Of a stretch of DNA of 64,000 nt, positions 25,915-36,027 are shown in pieces. Made by a program: the position numbers and the translations under genes. The notes beneath the pieces are model-generated. The model was not told the origin of the DNA and did no database searches. It worked only from the letters and a program-made list of their open reading frames with translations. Within the stretch, counting starts at the first letter, position 1. Each line of letters opens with the position of its first letter. Origin of the DNA: an uncultured Phascolarctobacterium sp. (GTDB taxonomy: Bacteria; Bacillota; Negativicutes; Acidaminococcales; Acidaminococcaceae). The stretch is from contig CANREP010000003.1 in NCBI GenBank assembly GCA_947629685.1, positions 34,109-98,108 of the forward strand. The letters are read 5' to 3'.

Positions 25915-26885
25915 TTATTGTTACCGGCGGTGCCGGCTTTATCGGCAGTAATATTGTCAAAGGATTAAACGACCGCGGCCGTGATGATATTTTAGTTGTA
26001 GATAATCTGACCAATATGGTTAAATTTAAAAATATCCAGGGCCTTAAAGTTATGGATTATATGGATAAATATGCCTTTGCTGATGCTTTGAAGGCAGGCA
26101 AATTTAATCACGAAAAAATAGACGTCGTTTTCCATGAAGGCGCCTGCTCCGATACAATGGAGTATAACGGTAAGTATATGATGGAAAACAATTTTGAATA
26201 TACCAAGAACCTGCTGCATTTCTGCCTGGACAGAAAAATTCAGCTGCTTTATGCTTCTTCCGCCTCCACTTATGGCAGCGGTGCGCACGGCTTTAAGGAA
26301 GAGCCCGCCTGCGAGGAAGCATTGAACGTTTACGCTTTTTCCAAGCTGTTTTTCGACAATTATCTGCGCCGTCTGCTGCCGCAGGCGCAGAGCCAGGTAG
26401 TCGGCTTGCGTTATTTTAACGTTTATGGGCCGCAGGAAAACCATAAGGGCAAGATGGCTTCCATGGTTTATCAGATGTATAACCAATGGAAAGCTGAGAA
26501 AAAAGTACGTCTTTTTGGCGAATATAACGGCTATGGGCCTGGCGAACAAACCCGCGACTTTATCTATGTAAAAGACGTTGTCAAAGTTAATTTCTATTTC
26601 TGGGATCATCCTGAAATCAGCGGTATTTATAACTGCGGTACGGGACATGCTCATCAGTTCAATACGTTGGCTAAGGGCGTGCTGAAACACTTCGGCAGCG
26701 GGGAACTGGAATATATTCCGTTCCCGGAAGTTTTGAAAGGCAAATATCAAAGCTTTACGGAAGCGGATCCGGCTAATCTGCTGACTGCTGGCTATGACGG
26801 CGGCTTTACAGATATTGAGGAAGCAGTAGCGGAGTACTGCGCATTGTTGGATAAAACCGGCGGTTATTACGTATATGAAGGCTAA
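25911..26885 (+). CDS. hldD: ADP-glyceromanno-heptose 6-epimerase
   Basis: [44 protein letters not shown]. Confidence 0.95.
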   Translation: [324 protein letters not shown]

Positions 26886-27378
26886 GGCTGTATTTTTAGA
26901 CCGTGACGGCGTTTTGAATGTAGATGTTGATTATCTGTACAGGATTGAAGATTTACATTGGATAACCGAAGCGCCGCAGGCGCTTGCTTATCTGGCTGAT
27001 TTAGGTTATAAGCTTTTTGTCGTCACTAATCAGAGCGGCATTGCCCGCGGTTATTATACTGTGGCAGATATGCAGCGTCTGCATACTTATATGCAGCAGG
27101 AACTGCGCAAATATGGCGTACAGATTGAAAAGTTTTATTATTGCCCGCATCATAAAGAAGGCAAGGTGGCAGAATATGCGGTAGAATGTACTTGCCGTAA
27201 ACCGAAACCGGGTATGCTTCTCAAGGCAATGGCAGAATATCCTATAGATAAAGAGCAAAGCTTTTTAATCGGCGACAGTAAGAGGGATATTGAAGCCGCT
27301 CAGGCGGCAGGTATCCAAGGCTATTTATTTACTGGCGGCAGTCTGCTGCAATTTGTACAAAATATTATTAAAGGCTGA
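26875..27378 (+). CDS. gmhB: D-glycero-beta-D-manno-heptose-1,7-bisphosphate 7-phosphatase
   Basis: FLDRDGVLNVDVDYLYR, VTNQSGIARGYY, CxH and CxC zinc motif CPHHKEG...CTCRKPKPGM. Confidence 0.94.
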   Translation: MKAKAVFLDRDGVLNVDVDYLYRIEDLHWITEAPQALAYLADLGYKLFVVTNQSGIARGYYTVADMQRLHTYMQQELRKYGVQIEKFYYCPHHKEGKVAEYAVECTCRKPKPGMLLKAMAEYPIDKEQSFLIGDSKRDIEAAQAAGIQGYLFTGGSLLQFVQNIIKG

Positions 27379-27384
27379 AAAAAG

Positions 27385-28410
27385 ATGGAATATAAGAATA
27401 TTTTAATTATCAAGATGAGCTCCCTGGGAGATATACTGCATACTTTACCGTTTGCGGCGGCTTTGCGGAAACGGTATCCGCTGGCTAAAATCAGCTGGCT
27501 GGTGCATCCGCAGTTTGCCGGGTTTGTACCTGATCCTCCCGTTATTGATGAAGTCTTGTATTTCGACAAGGTGAAATTCAATAAGCTGGGCTTGAGTGAT
27601 AAGATAAAATATTTTTTATCTATGCGTAGTATGCTGCACAGCAAGCATTTTGATTTAGTCATTGATATGCAGGGGTTGTTTAAAAGCGCCGTGCTGGCAG
27701 CTATCAGCGGCTGCAGCAACCGTATTGGCTACTGTGAGATGCGCGAGGGCAGCGGCCTTATCAGTAAGGCTGTTTGCGGCAGTCACAGTAAAGACCATGT
27801 TATAGAACGTTATCTTGATGTAGCGCGTTATTTAGGCGCCGATGTCCAGGATGTAGAATTCCCCATGCCTGATTTGACCGCGGAAAGTAAAAGTGTGCAA
27901 GAGAAACTTGCTGCGCAAAATGTTACAGGTGATTATGTAGTTTTTGTTCCCGGCGCCCGGTGGCAGACTAAAGAATGGCCGGTGGAATATTATGCTCAGT
28001 TGGCGGCCATGATTACTGCTGATGGCACTGCTGTCGTCTTAGCCGGCGGGCCGGATGATGAGGCCAAAGGCCGCAGGATCAAGGAAATGTGCCCTGCAGC
28101 AGCTGACCTTACAGGGCAGACAAGTCTGAGAGAATTAGCGGCGCTTATTAAGGGTTGCGCCGTCTATATCAGTGCTGATACGGGTCCGCTGCATTTTGCG
28201 GCGGCTTTAAAAAAGCCGCTGATTGCTATGTATGGGCCTACTAAAGCCGACAGGACCGGCCCTTATGGCAGTGATAAGGCGTCGGTGTTTTTAACTCCGG
28301 CAGCATGTGCAGGCTGTCTTAAAAAAGTATGTAATGATTGGCACTGTATGCATGATATTACTCCTGCAATGGTGTATAAGGTTTATAAAGAAAAGCTGGT
28401 GAGGGTATGA
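27385..28410 (+). CDS. waaC: LPS heptosyltransferase I-like
   Basis: MSSLGDILHTLPFAAALRKRYP; PGARWQTKEWP; SADTGPLHFAAALKKPLIAMYGPT. Confidence 0.85.
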   Translation: MEYKNILIIKMSSLGDILHTLPFAAALRKRYPLAKISWLVHPQFAGFVPDPPVIDEVLYFDKVKFNKLGLSDKIKYFLSMRSMLHSKHFDLVIDMQGLFKSAVLAAISGCSNRIGYCEMREGSGLISKAVCGSHSKDHVIERYLDVARYLGADVQDVEFPMPDLTAESKSVQEKLAAQNVTGDYVVFVPGARWQTKEWPVEYYAQLAAMITADGTAVVLAGGPDDEAKGRRIKEMCPAAADLTGQTSLRELAALIKGCAVYISADTGPLHFAAALKKPLIAMYGPTKADRTGPYGSDKASVFLTPAACAGCLKKVCNDWHCMHDITPAMVYKVYKEKLVRV

Positions 28411-29447
28411 TGGTAGAGCTGAACGGGAAAAAAATACTGGTAACTTTCTTGATGCATCTGGGAGACCTGACGTTGACTACGCCGTTTATCCATGCGCTGC
28501 GGAATGCGGTGCCCGATGCGCACATCACCTTTCTGGCAGATGAAAAACTGAAGGATGTAGTTTTGCATAATCCGTATTTAGACGAAGTTATCACTATAGA
28601 TAAAAAGGGCCGCGACAATAGTCTGCTGGCTCTGATTGCCTGTGCTCGTAAACTTTCAGGCATGGATTTTGATGTAGTGATCAATCTGCATCCTAATGAG
28701 CGCTGTTCGTTTATCTGTGCTTTAACTAAAACCAAGCTGCGTGCAGGCACTACTCATAAGTTGTTTAAACCGCTGTGGAATATTTTTACCCCGCTCGATA
28801 GAACGATACATGCTGCTGATATGTACCTTAATGTTCTGGAACAGCTGGGTGTTAAAAATATCTCCCATAATGGTCTGGAAATTTTTCCCGGCGAAGATCA
28901 TATCAGACAGGCAGAAGATTTCTGGCGGGAAAACGGAGTTTTCGGCAGCGATAAACTGATAGGTTTCAATATCGGCAGCGCCGTAGTAACGAAGCGCTGG
29001 GCGCCGGAGCGTTTTGCCCAGGTTGCCGATATTTTGGCGGACAAAGGCTATAAGCCGGTCTTTTTCGGCGGTACCATGGACGAAGAGATGGTGCAGGAAG
29101 CAGTAAGCAAGATGCATACGATTCCGGTGGTAGCAACCGGCGCTTTTACTATTGGCACGCTGGCGGCTGCCATGCGCCGCTGCAGCTTGATTATTACTAA
29201 TGACAGCGGACCCATGCATGTAGCCATCAGCCAAAAGGTACCTATCGTAGCAATGTATGGGCCTTCCAGTCCCAAATTGTATGGGCCTTATACGAAAGAC
29301 GCTATTATCGTGACGGCACAGCCTCCTTGTATGGGATGCGCTTCCGGCATGAAACATAAATGTGATGATATGCAGTGTATGACAAGATTAACAGTAGAAC
29401 AGGTGGTGCAGGCGGCAGAACAGATGCTGGCACAAAAAGGACAATGA
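28407..29447 (+). CDS. LPS heptosyltransferase (GT9, WaaF-like)
   Basis: HLGDLTLTTPFIHALRNAVPDAHITFL; ITNDSGPMHVAISQKVPIVAMYGPSSP. Confidence 0.85.
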   Translation: MMVELNGKKILVTFLMHLGDLTLTTPFIHALRNAVPDAHITFLADEKLKDVVLHNPYLDEVITIDKKGRDNSLLALIACARKLSGMDFDVVINLHPNERCSFICALTKTKLRAGTTHKLFKPLWNIFTPLDRTIHAADMYLNVLEQLGVKNISHNGLEIFPGEDHIRQAEDFWRENGVFGSDKLIGFNIGSAVVTKRWAPERFAQVADILADKGYKPVFFGGTMDEEMVQEAVSKMHTIPVVATGAFTIGTLAAAMRRCSLIITNDSGPMHVAISQKVPIVAMYGPSSPKLYGPYTKDAIIVTAQPPCMGCASGMKHKCDDMQCMTRLTVEQVVQAAEQMLAQKGQ

Positions 29448-30085
29448 CAGAGAAAAAACAGTTATCCCATGAAATTATTTTATTATGTGAACATATAGAT
29501 ATAGCTCAGTTTATCAGTGTATATATAGATTATTTGCGCAAGCAGCAGATAGAGATTCCCGCTGTAAAAATCGTTAATATCGGGAATATCAATAAAACTG
29601 AACAAATTTTACAGCAGCTTACAGAACAGCGTTGGTTTGATGAAATTAAAAAGGTTATTATTTTTGCTGATGCGACGAAAAAGCGTTTAGAGCGGGAACA
29701 TGAGCTTTACAAAGCGCAGCTGCATACATTCTTAAAAGACTTTACCGATTATGAATATTTCCTTTTTCCCTGTAAAACAGCAGCTGGACGCTGGCAGTCT
29801 GGCTTTTTAGAGGATGTGCTTTTTGATACCCTCAAAATGGAAACTTCGGAGTGTTGCAATTATTATAATCTGCGCAATATGACAGAAGATTTTTTGCTTA
29901 GCGTAAATAACGACAGAGGCAAGGAAAATCGTTTTGTTAATCATAACCGACATTTCTTATGTACCTATTTGGCTGGTACGAAGAAATATGCTGGTTTGAA
30001 ATTAGCAGAAGCAGCGCAGAAAGGTGCGTTTGATTTGAACAGCAGTAAGTTCGATGATTTAAAAGAAGTTTTAATGGCATTGTGA
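29444..30085 (+). CDS. DUF3226-like (Toprim-related) protein of unknown function
   Basis: KKVIIFADATKKRLEREHEL; FPCKTAAGRWQSGFLEDVL; family call by recollection. Confidence 0.45.
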   Translation: MTEKKQLSHEIILLCEHIDIAQFISVYIDYLRKQQIEIPAVKIVNIGNINKTEQILQQLTEQRWFDEIKKVIIFADATKKRLEREHELYKAQLHTFLKDFTDYEYFLFPCKTAAGRWQSGFLEDVLFDTLKMETSECCNYYNLRNMTEDFLLSVNNDRGKENRFVNHNRHFLCTYLAGTKKYAGLKLAEAAQKGAFDLNSSKFDDLKEVLMAL

Positions 30086-30147
30086 ACAAGGAGTATTATA
30101 TATCATTTACATATTTTTCATGTAAAATTAAAGGATGATAATTGCTA

Positions 30148-30912
30148 ATGAATGATTTAACTGCAGTTATTTTAACAAAAAATGAAGAGAAGAATATCAT
30201 TGCTGCGATAGAAAATGCAAAAAAATTTGCTGATAAAGTTTTAATTGTGGATTCTGGTAGTACAGATGATACAGTTACATTTGCAGAAAGATATGGTGCA
30301 AAAGTTGTTTTTAGGGCTTGGAACAATGATTTTGCAGCACAGCGTAATTTTGCTTTAGAGTATGTTGATACAGCATGGGTATTGTATTTGGATGCTGATG
30401 AGCGTTTAAATGATAGTTTGATTGCTGCTGTAAAAAAAGTTTTACAGAATAACAGAAATAAACAATATAGTATGATGCGCAAGATTCACGCTTTTGGCTT
30501 TACTTATCAACATGGTATTTTTAAGCCAGATGAAGTATTGCGTTTGTTTCAGACAAAAAGTGTATATTGGGTGAATAAGGTTCATGAAAAACCTGTATGT
30601 GATTTTCCAAAAGAACAATTAGATGGTTTTATCGAGCATTATACATATAATTCGTGGCAGCAATGGTTGGATAAGGCTGGACATTATACTTCTATCTGGG
30701 CAGAAGATGTATATGCTAAAGGTAAACGTACCAGTGTTGGTGGTGCTTTTTTTCATGCTGCGTATGGATTTATTAGAGCTTATATTATACAGTGTGGTTT
30801 TTTAGATGGCTGGAGCGGCTTGTACTCAAGCTTGCAGCATTTTATTTATACTTTGATGAAATATTTGAAATTATATGAGTTACAGAAAACTAACGAAAAA
30901 AGCAAAGCCTAA
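30148..30912 (+). CDS. Family 2 glycosyltransferase (WaaE/KdtX-like)
   Basis: VILTKNEEKNIIAAIENAKKFADKVLIVDSGSTDDTV; LYLDADERL. Confidence 0.88.
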   Translation: MNDLTAVILTKNEEKNIIAAIENAKKFADKVLIVDSGSTDDTVTFAERYGAKVVFRAWNNDFAAQRNFALEYVDTAWVLYLDADERLNDSLIAAVKKVLQNNRNKQYSMMRKIHAFGFTYQHGIFKPDEVLRLFQTKSVYWVNKVHEKPVCDFPKEQLDGFIEHYTYNSWQQWLDKAGHYTSIWAEDVYAKGKRTSVGGAFFHAAYGFIRAYIIQCGFLDGWSGLYSSLQHFIYTLMKYLKLYELQKTNEKSKA

Positions 30913-30928
30913 ATGGCTTTGCTTTTTT
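30896..30928. terminator. Bidirectional terminator overlapping both convergent stop codons
   Basis: aaaaaagcaaagcc-taaat-ggctttgctttttt. Confidence 0.8.
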
Positions 30929-32705
30929 CGTATTCATCACTTAGTTTCATATTTCCTAGATTTGTTTTAAGAGATTCTTTAGTAAACTTATAATTTTGAG
31001 AAGAAAGGCTATTTTTCTCATCATAATGGTTAGAAATGATATTAAAAATACCACACATGAAGTCATACATTAAATCATTAGTAAAATATTTATTTTGATT
31101 ATTTTTCAGATTGTTGTAAATATCAGGATTATTTTTTATATATTCATCAGAAAGATAAGTAAAAAACGGTATGCGCACATTAGCAAAACCGCTGAAATTT
31201 GGGGAACGACGTTTGTCAGGAATTGTTGCATGGTCTGAAAAATAAACAAGAGCATCTAAATTTAAGTTATTTTTACCATATTCCAATACTTGTTTTAATA
31301 CAAAATCTGTATAGGCAAGAGAGTCAAGATAATTAGGGATTAAATCATACTTGCCAGAAGTGCTGAATTTAGCAAAATTCTGTGGATACCGATTTATAAA
31401 ATTAAAATGACTGCCCATTAGATGCAGAATAATAAAATTATTTTCATTGGGATTAACTTGTTTTAAGTTTTCCAGTAAAGTTCCATCGTATTGGTATTGA
31501 TTTAGATTTTGTTTTGTCCATTCTGCTTTATCGGCGGTGTTGGCTACCAATGTAATAGCAGTTTCAGCGCTGCCTATATGACCTTGATTGCTAAACCAGT
31601 AAGTTTTATATCCAGCTTTTTTAGCAATATCTATAATAGAGCATGATTCATAAAATTTTTTGTCATTATATTGATTTGCTTCAGTAAGAGCATGTTCTAA
31701 AACAGGAACAGTTTGATCTTTACAAGCGTATGTATTGGGAAACAGTAAAAAGTTAGGATGATTACTCATTTCCTTTAACCAGGGAGTAGTGTTTTTCGGA
31801 TAATCAGTAAAAGCACTCATATAGTCTCGGGAGGCTGACTCACCAATGACTAATATAATTGTTGATGGTGCTTTTACAGTGTTATTTAAAGTGACTCGTA
31901 AGGATTGCAGGCGTTCTCTAAGTTTGGTTTTATAGGTAGCAGTCTCCTTGATATATGATTTAACATCTAAGTACAATTCTATGATACCAGTACGAATAAA
32001 GACACCTTTTTTTAAATTCCAAAGATAAACTGTTAAAAAGATAAAAACAGCAGCTAAAACAGGTAACTGCCAGTTGTAAGTTAGAGTTACAGTAGTAAAG
32101 GTTAAGTTACAATACAAAATAACCCCAAAGGATACTATTATCAATATAGGAGTAAAAATTTGCAAAAAGAACGGTAAAGATTTAAAAAATTCTATAGTTT
32201 CGTTATGATCTGTTTCTAAAATCAGCGTTAAACCTTCATCGTTAATGCAGGTATGATAAAGCTGATAGTATATCCACTGGCAAACGGGAATAAGCAAAAT
32301 TATAAATTCTGCTGATGATACTAAAGTAAGTGTAATTGTGGGGAAAATATTAAAATATGTCAAAAGTGCTTTAAAGGACAATGCCCAGCCCATAAAGTAA
32401 AGACCAAAAACTGTGTCCAAATGAAAACCAAAATCAGAAGAAGATTTATGGTAGGTAAGATAGTAAAAAAGTGGATAGGTTATAATCCACATCAAGCCGA
32501 TGAAGACATCAACAAGATAAAAACTGCTTGTTAAAGAGGCGTTAATTACATACATGGGAAGCACGGCAAGTACTGCGCATGGTAGAAAGCGGCGCAACTG
32601 TAGATATTGCGCTTTATGACCAAGGCCATGAGAAAATTTGATATAAAAGAAATATGAGATACTGTATAATAAAATAATAAAGATAAAATATGTATTCATG
32701 ATCAA
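30909..32705 (-). CDS. Phosphoethanolamine transferase-like sulfatase-fold membrane enzyme (EptA/CptA family)
   Basis: N-terminal TM helices; ILVIGESASRDYMSAFTDYPKNTTPWL; FPNTYACKDQTVPVLEHALTEANQ; YFSDHATIPDKRR. Confidence 0.85.
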   Translation of the reverse strand: MIMNTYFIFIILLYSISYFFYIKFSHGLGHKAQYLQLRRFLPCAVLAVLPMYVINASLTSSFYLVDVFIGLMWIITYPLFYYLTYHKSSSDFGFHLDTVFGLYFMGWALSFKALLTYFNIFPTITLTLVSSAEFIILLIPVCQWIYYQLYHTCINDEGLTLILETDHNETIEFFKSLPFFLQIFTPILIIVSFGVILYCNLTFTTVTLTYNWQLPVLAAVFIFLTVYLWNLKKGVFIRTGIIELYLDVKSYIKETATYKTKLRERLQSLRVTLNNTVKAPSTIILVIGESASRDYMSAFTDYPKNTTPWLKEMSNHPNFLLFPNTYACKDQTVPVLEHALTEANQYNDKKFYESCSIIDIAKKAGYKTYWFSNQGHIGSAETAITLVANTADKAEWTKQNLNQYQYDGTLLENLKQVNPNENNFIILHLMGSHFNFINRYPQNFAKFSTSGKYDLIPNYLDSLAYTDFVLKQVLEYGKNNLNLDALVYFSDHATIPDKRRSPNFSGFANVRIPFFTYLSDEYIKNNPDIYNNLKNNQNKYFTNDLMYDFMCGIFNIISNHYDEKNSLSSQNYKFTKESLKTNLGNMKLSDEYEKSKAI

Positions 32706-32850
32706 AACTCCTCAAAATAACATAAAAATTTTGTAATAATATATCAATAAGATAGATATATTATTACTTAACTTAAAGCATTGTGTGACTACTATATTGT
32801 AATATACTATGATAAAATATAAGCATAAGATATATTATAGGTGAGATTAT

Positions 32851-33918
32851 ATGGACAAGAATATTATACATATTGTTATTGCAAAAACGTGGGGCGGCGG
32901 GGAACAATACGTTTATGATGTTTGTAAGGAAATGAAAAAACGAGGATTACAAACATATGTAGTTGTTGATAAAAGAAATATCGGAATGCAGAAGAAATTT
33001 AGTGAAGTTTCTAAAGTAATCGTATCAGAACTGTATTCGCTAGCTGGTTTGAGAAGTGTTAGTACACTAAGTTCTTTTATCAAGAAAAATAATATTAAAT
33101 ATATTAATTGTCATAGTGGACATGCTCTTTTACTGTGTTTAATTTTAAAAAAAATAACAGGTACTAGGGTTATTATGTTTAAACATAATGCTTTACCAGC
33201 TAAAAATGATTTGTATCATCAATGGCAAAGATCTTATACAGATGCTTATGTTTGTGTTTCTAATTTAGTTTATGATTTACAGACAGAAATATTAAGTGAT
33301 ATAGAAAAGCAAAAATTTTATTTGATTTATAATGGTATTGACACTAGTAGGTTTAATAAATATCAGAATAATATGAGAGAAAAAGAGAGTTATGTAGTCG
33401 GTTATGCAGGAAGAATAGCTGAAGATAAAGGAATTGATATTTTGTTGGAAGCATTTGGAAAAATTGCTGATAAATATAATAATACTAAACTTTTATTAGC
33501 TGGCGCTGATGAAAAAGGATATTTGCAGACGATACAACATTTAATAGAAGTAAAAAGTATATCAGGAAAGGTTCATTACTTGGGAAAAATAGATGATATG
33601 GAAAGATTTTATAAGAGTTTAGATGTCCTAGTTTTACCATCTGTTGTCAGAGAAGCTTTTGGCTTGGTAATTTGTGAATCTATTTACTGCGGAACGCCTG
33701 TGATAACAACTAATAGTGGCGCTCAAAAAGAGATAATAATAGATGCTGCTTTTGGTTGCATAGTAGAGAAGAATAATGTAGAAGAGCTTTTTAGAGCTTT
33801 GGAATATTATAAAAATAATGCTAACTCTTTTGGTAAAGAAGCAGAACAGTATATTCAGAATAAATTTAGTATAGAAAAATGTGTTGATGGTATATTAAAT
33901 GTGTATAAAAGCATATAA
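32851..33918 (+). CDS. Family 4 glycosyltransferase
   Basis: VGYAGRIAEDKGIDILLEAF; VLPSVVREAFGLVICESIYCGTPVI. Confidence 0.88.
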   Translation: MDKNIIHIVIAKTWGGGEQYVYDVCKEMKKRGLQTYVVVDKRNIGMQKKFSEVSKVIVSELYSLAGLRSVSTLSSFIKKNNIKYINCHSGHALLLCLILKKITGTRVIMFKHNALPAKNDLYHQWQRSYTDAYVCVSNLVYDLQTEILSDIEKQKFYLIYNGIDTSRFNKYQNNMREKESYVVGYAGRIAEDKGIDILLEAFGKIADKYNNTKLLLAGADEKGYLQTIQHLIEVKSISGKVHYLGKIDDMERFYKSLDVLVLPSVVREAFGLVICESIYCGTPVITTNSGAQKEIIIDAAFGCIVEKNNVEELFRALEYYKNNANSFGKEAEQYIQNKFSIEKCVDGILNVYKSI

Positions 33919-33960
33919 AAGCATATAAAAGGGAAATAGATGTATTTGCCTTTTATATAA

Positions 33961-35028
33961 CTAACTTTGATTAGTATATTTTATTACTTCTTTCATTAGA
34001 ATGCTAAGATTATATTTATAACGTGCTATGTCATAACCATCAGCTGCTATTTTTAATCTTTCATCAGAATGTTGCAGATAATAGTCAATTTTGTCTAATA
34101 AATCATTTTCATCTGTAAATTCTATAAGATGTTGTTTGTTCTGTAATATAGTTTTATCAAGATGACCGGCATCTATTATTTCAAAAGCTTGGCAGCCTAA
34201 AAGTTCAAAGGTGCGCGGATTGGGACCAGTATGCATACCGGCATGAGTGCCGACATGAATATTCAAGCATATTTTGCTGTTGTTATATAAAGCAGTTAAC
34301 TCGTCGCCTATAATTGGTCTGTTTATGATGTATTTCATTAAATGTTTGTATTTTAGATGGTATTTTAAACGACGTACTAATAGTTTTGGGATAAGCCAAA
34401 AATGTGGTATATTAAATAATTGAATACTGGTATATACAGCAAATTTCAAATTATTTTTATAGGCGTATTCAGCAGCTTTCTCTAAAACGGACAGACGTCT
34501 TTTATCAAGACGCCCTACAAAACAAAGGTCATATTCTTTGTCTGTGATAGAATGATTCGGCTTGTATATATCAGAATCAAATCCTAAAGGCAAAAATTTT
34601 ACAAACTTACCTGGCCTAAATTCAATTTCAGAATCGGATGGCTCGTAAGAGAATATTTCATCATAATACTGCATATGTTCTAAGGCTTTATCGCACCATC
34701 GGATAGAATCAATACAGTACATATATACTGGCACTTGTTGTTTGTTGGCATATTGTAAAAATTCGCCGTTCATACGTGAATTATTGATGACAAAAATAAA
34801 ATCAGGTTTGTATTTGTTTAAGGCTTCTATATATTTCTGATTTTGCAAATGGAAAAAATCAGAAAGAAATTTTTGGCGAGATAGACGTTTTTGCAAAGCA
34901 TTTTGATCTTTAAATTTAGGATATTCTGGCTCACAAATTTGTAAGCCGAGGTTTTCTAAGGCTTTTTTGATAGAGGTAGAATATAGTAAAATACCAGGTG
35001 TACCGATAAAGAGAACTGATTTCGACAT
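33961..35028 (-). CDS. CgeB-like glycosyltransferase
   Basis: YDLCFVGRLDKRRLSVLE; LNIHVGTHAGMHTGPNPRTFELLGCQAFEIID. Confidence 0.75.
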   Translation of the reverse strand: MSKSVLFIGTPGILLYSTSIKKALENLGLQICEPEYPKFKDQNALQKRLSRQKFLSDFFHLQNQKYIEALNKYKPDFIFVINNSRMNGEFLQYANKQQVPVYMYCIDSIRWCDKALEHMQYYDEIFSYEPSDSEIEFRPGKFVKFLPLGFDSDIYKPNHSITDKEYDLCFVGRLDKRRLSVLEKAAEYAYKNNLKFAVYTSIQLFNIPHFWLIPKLLVRRLKYHLKYKHLMKYIINRPIIGDELTALYNNSKICLNIHVGTHAGMHTGPNPRTFELLGCQAFEIIDAGHLDKTILQNKQHLIEFTDENDLLDKIDYYLQHSDERLKIAADGYDIARYKYNLSILMKEVIKYTNQS

Positions 35029-35124
35029 TAGTATGGCCCCTTTAATAAATAATCTGCATTTATTTTACCATAAATGTGAGATATTGATAATATAATGTAA
35101 TAAGTTGAAAGAGGATGATAATTT

Positions 35125-36003
35125 ATGAAAGGTATAATTTTAGCTGGGGGCAGTGGAACAAGGCTTTATCCGCTGACAATGGTTACAAGTAAACAATTAC
35201 TCCCAGTATATGATAAACCAATGATTTTTTATCCTTTATCCATTTTAATGTTAGCAGGTATACGTGATATTTTAATTATATCCACTCCACAGGATCTACC
35301 TAATTTTGAACGTCTTTTAGGCGATGGCAGCAGATATGGAATAAAATTAAGCTATAAAGTACAGCCTTCTCCTGATGGATTAGCTCAGGCATTTATTTTA
35401 GGTGAAGAATTTATAGCCGGTGACAGGTGTGCAATGATTTTAGGGGATAATATCTTTTATGGAGCAGGATTGGTACAGCACTTAAAAGCTGCTGTTAATA
35501 ATGAACAGGGAGCAACGGTCTTTGGTTATTATGTAGAAGATCCAGAACGATTTGGTGTAGTAGAATTTGACCAAGCTGGGCAAGCAATTTCATTAGAAGA
35601 AAAACCTGTACAGCCTAAAAGTAATTATGCGGTAACAGGATTATATTTTTATGATAGTAAAGTATGTGAATATGCAAAAAATCTCAAGCCGTCTGCGCGT
35701 GGAGAGCTTGAAATAACGGATTTAAATAAAATTTATTTGAAAGAGAATAAGCTTAAAGTTGTAACTTTAGGAAGAGGCTATGCTTGGCTTGATACAGGTA
35801 CGGTAGAAAGCTTGCATGATGCTGCCGAATTTGTAAAAGCGGTAGAAACAAGGACTGGTATTGCTATAGCAATATTGGAAGAAATTGCCTATCATAATGA
35901 CTGGATAAATAAAGAACAGCTATTAGAAAGTGCTGAAAAATATGGAAAGGCACCTTACGGAGCATATTTACAAAAAGTAGCAGATGGTAAGATTAAATAT
36001 TAA
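35125..36003 (+). CDS. rfbA: Glucose-1-phosphate thymidylyltransferase
   Basis: [39 protein letters not shown]. Confidence 0.97.
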   Translation: MKGIILAGGSGTRLYPLTMVTSKQLLPVYDKPMIFYPLSILMLAGIRDILIISTPQDLPNFERLLGDGSRYGIKLSYKVQPSPDGLAQAFILGEEFIAGDRCAMILGDNIFYGAGLVQHLKAAVNNEQGATVFGYYVEDPERFGVVEFDQAGQAISLEEKPVQPKSNYAVTGLYFYDSKVCEYAKNLKPSARGELEITDLNKIYLKENKLKVVTLGRGYAWLDTGTVESLHDAAEFVKAVETRTGIAIAILEEIAYHNDWINKEQLLESAEKYGKAPYGAYLQKVADGKIKY

Positions 36004-36027
36004 ATATAAATTAGGTGGTTATAGATA

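Noticed and set aside
25992-26750. 252-aa minus-strand ORF antisense to hldD
   Set aside because: hldD is unambiguous on the plus strand; antisense translation has no recognisable motifs.
28722-29357. 211-aa minus-strand ORF antisense to the heptosyltransferase gene
   Set aside because: Overlaps a clear GT9 gene; codon-composition artefact.
23871-29447. Considered as an anti-phage or T3SS-effector heptose system
   Set aside because: Gene order and heptosyltransferases fit ordinary LPS inner-core synthesis.
33903-33932. Three tandem agcatataaa-like decamers after the GT4 gene
   Set aside because: Short AT-rich repeat at a gene end flanking a convergent terminator; no evidence for function.
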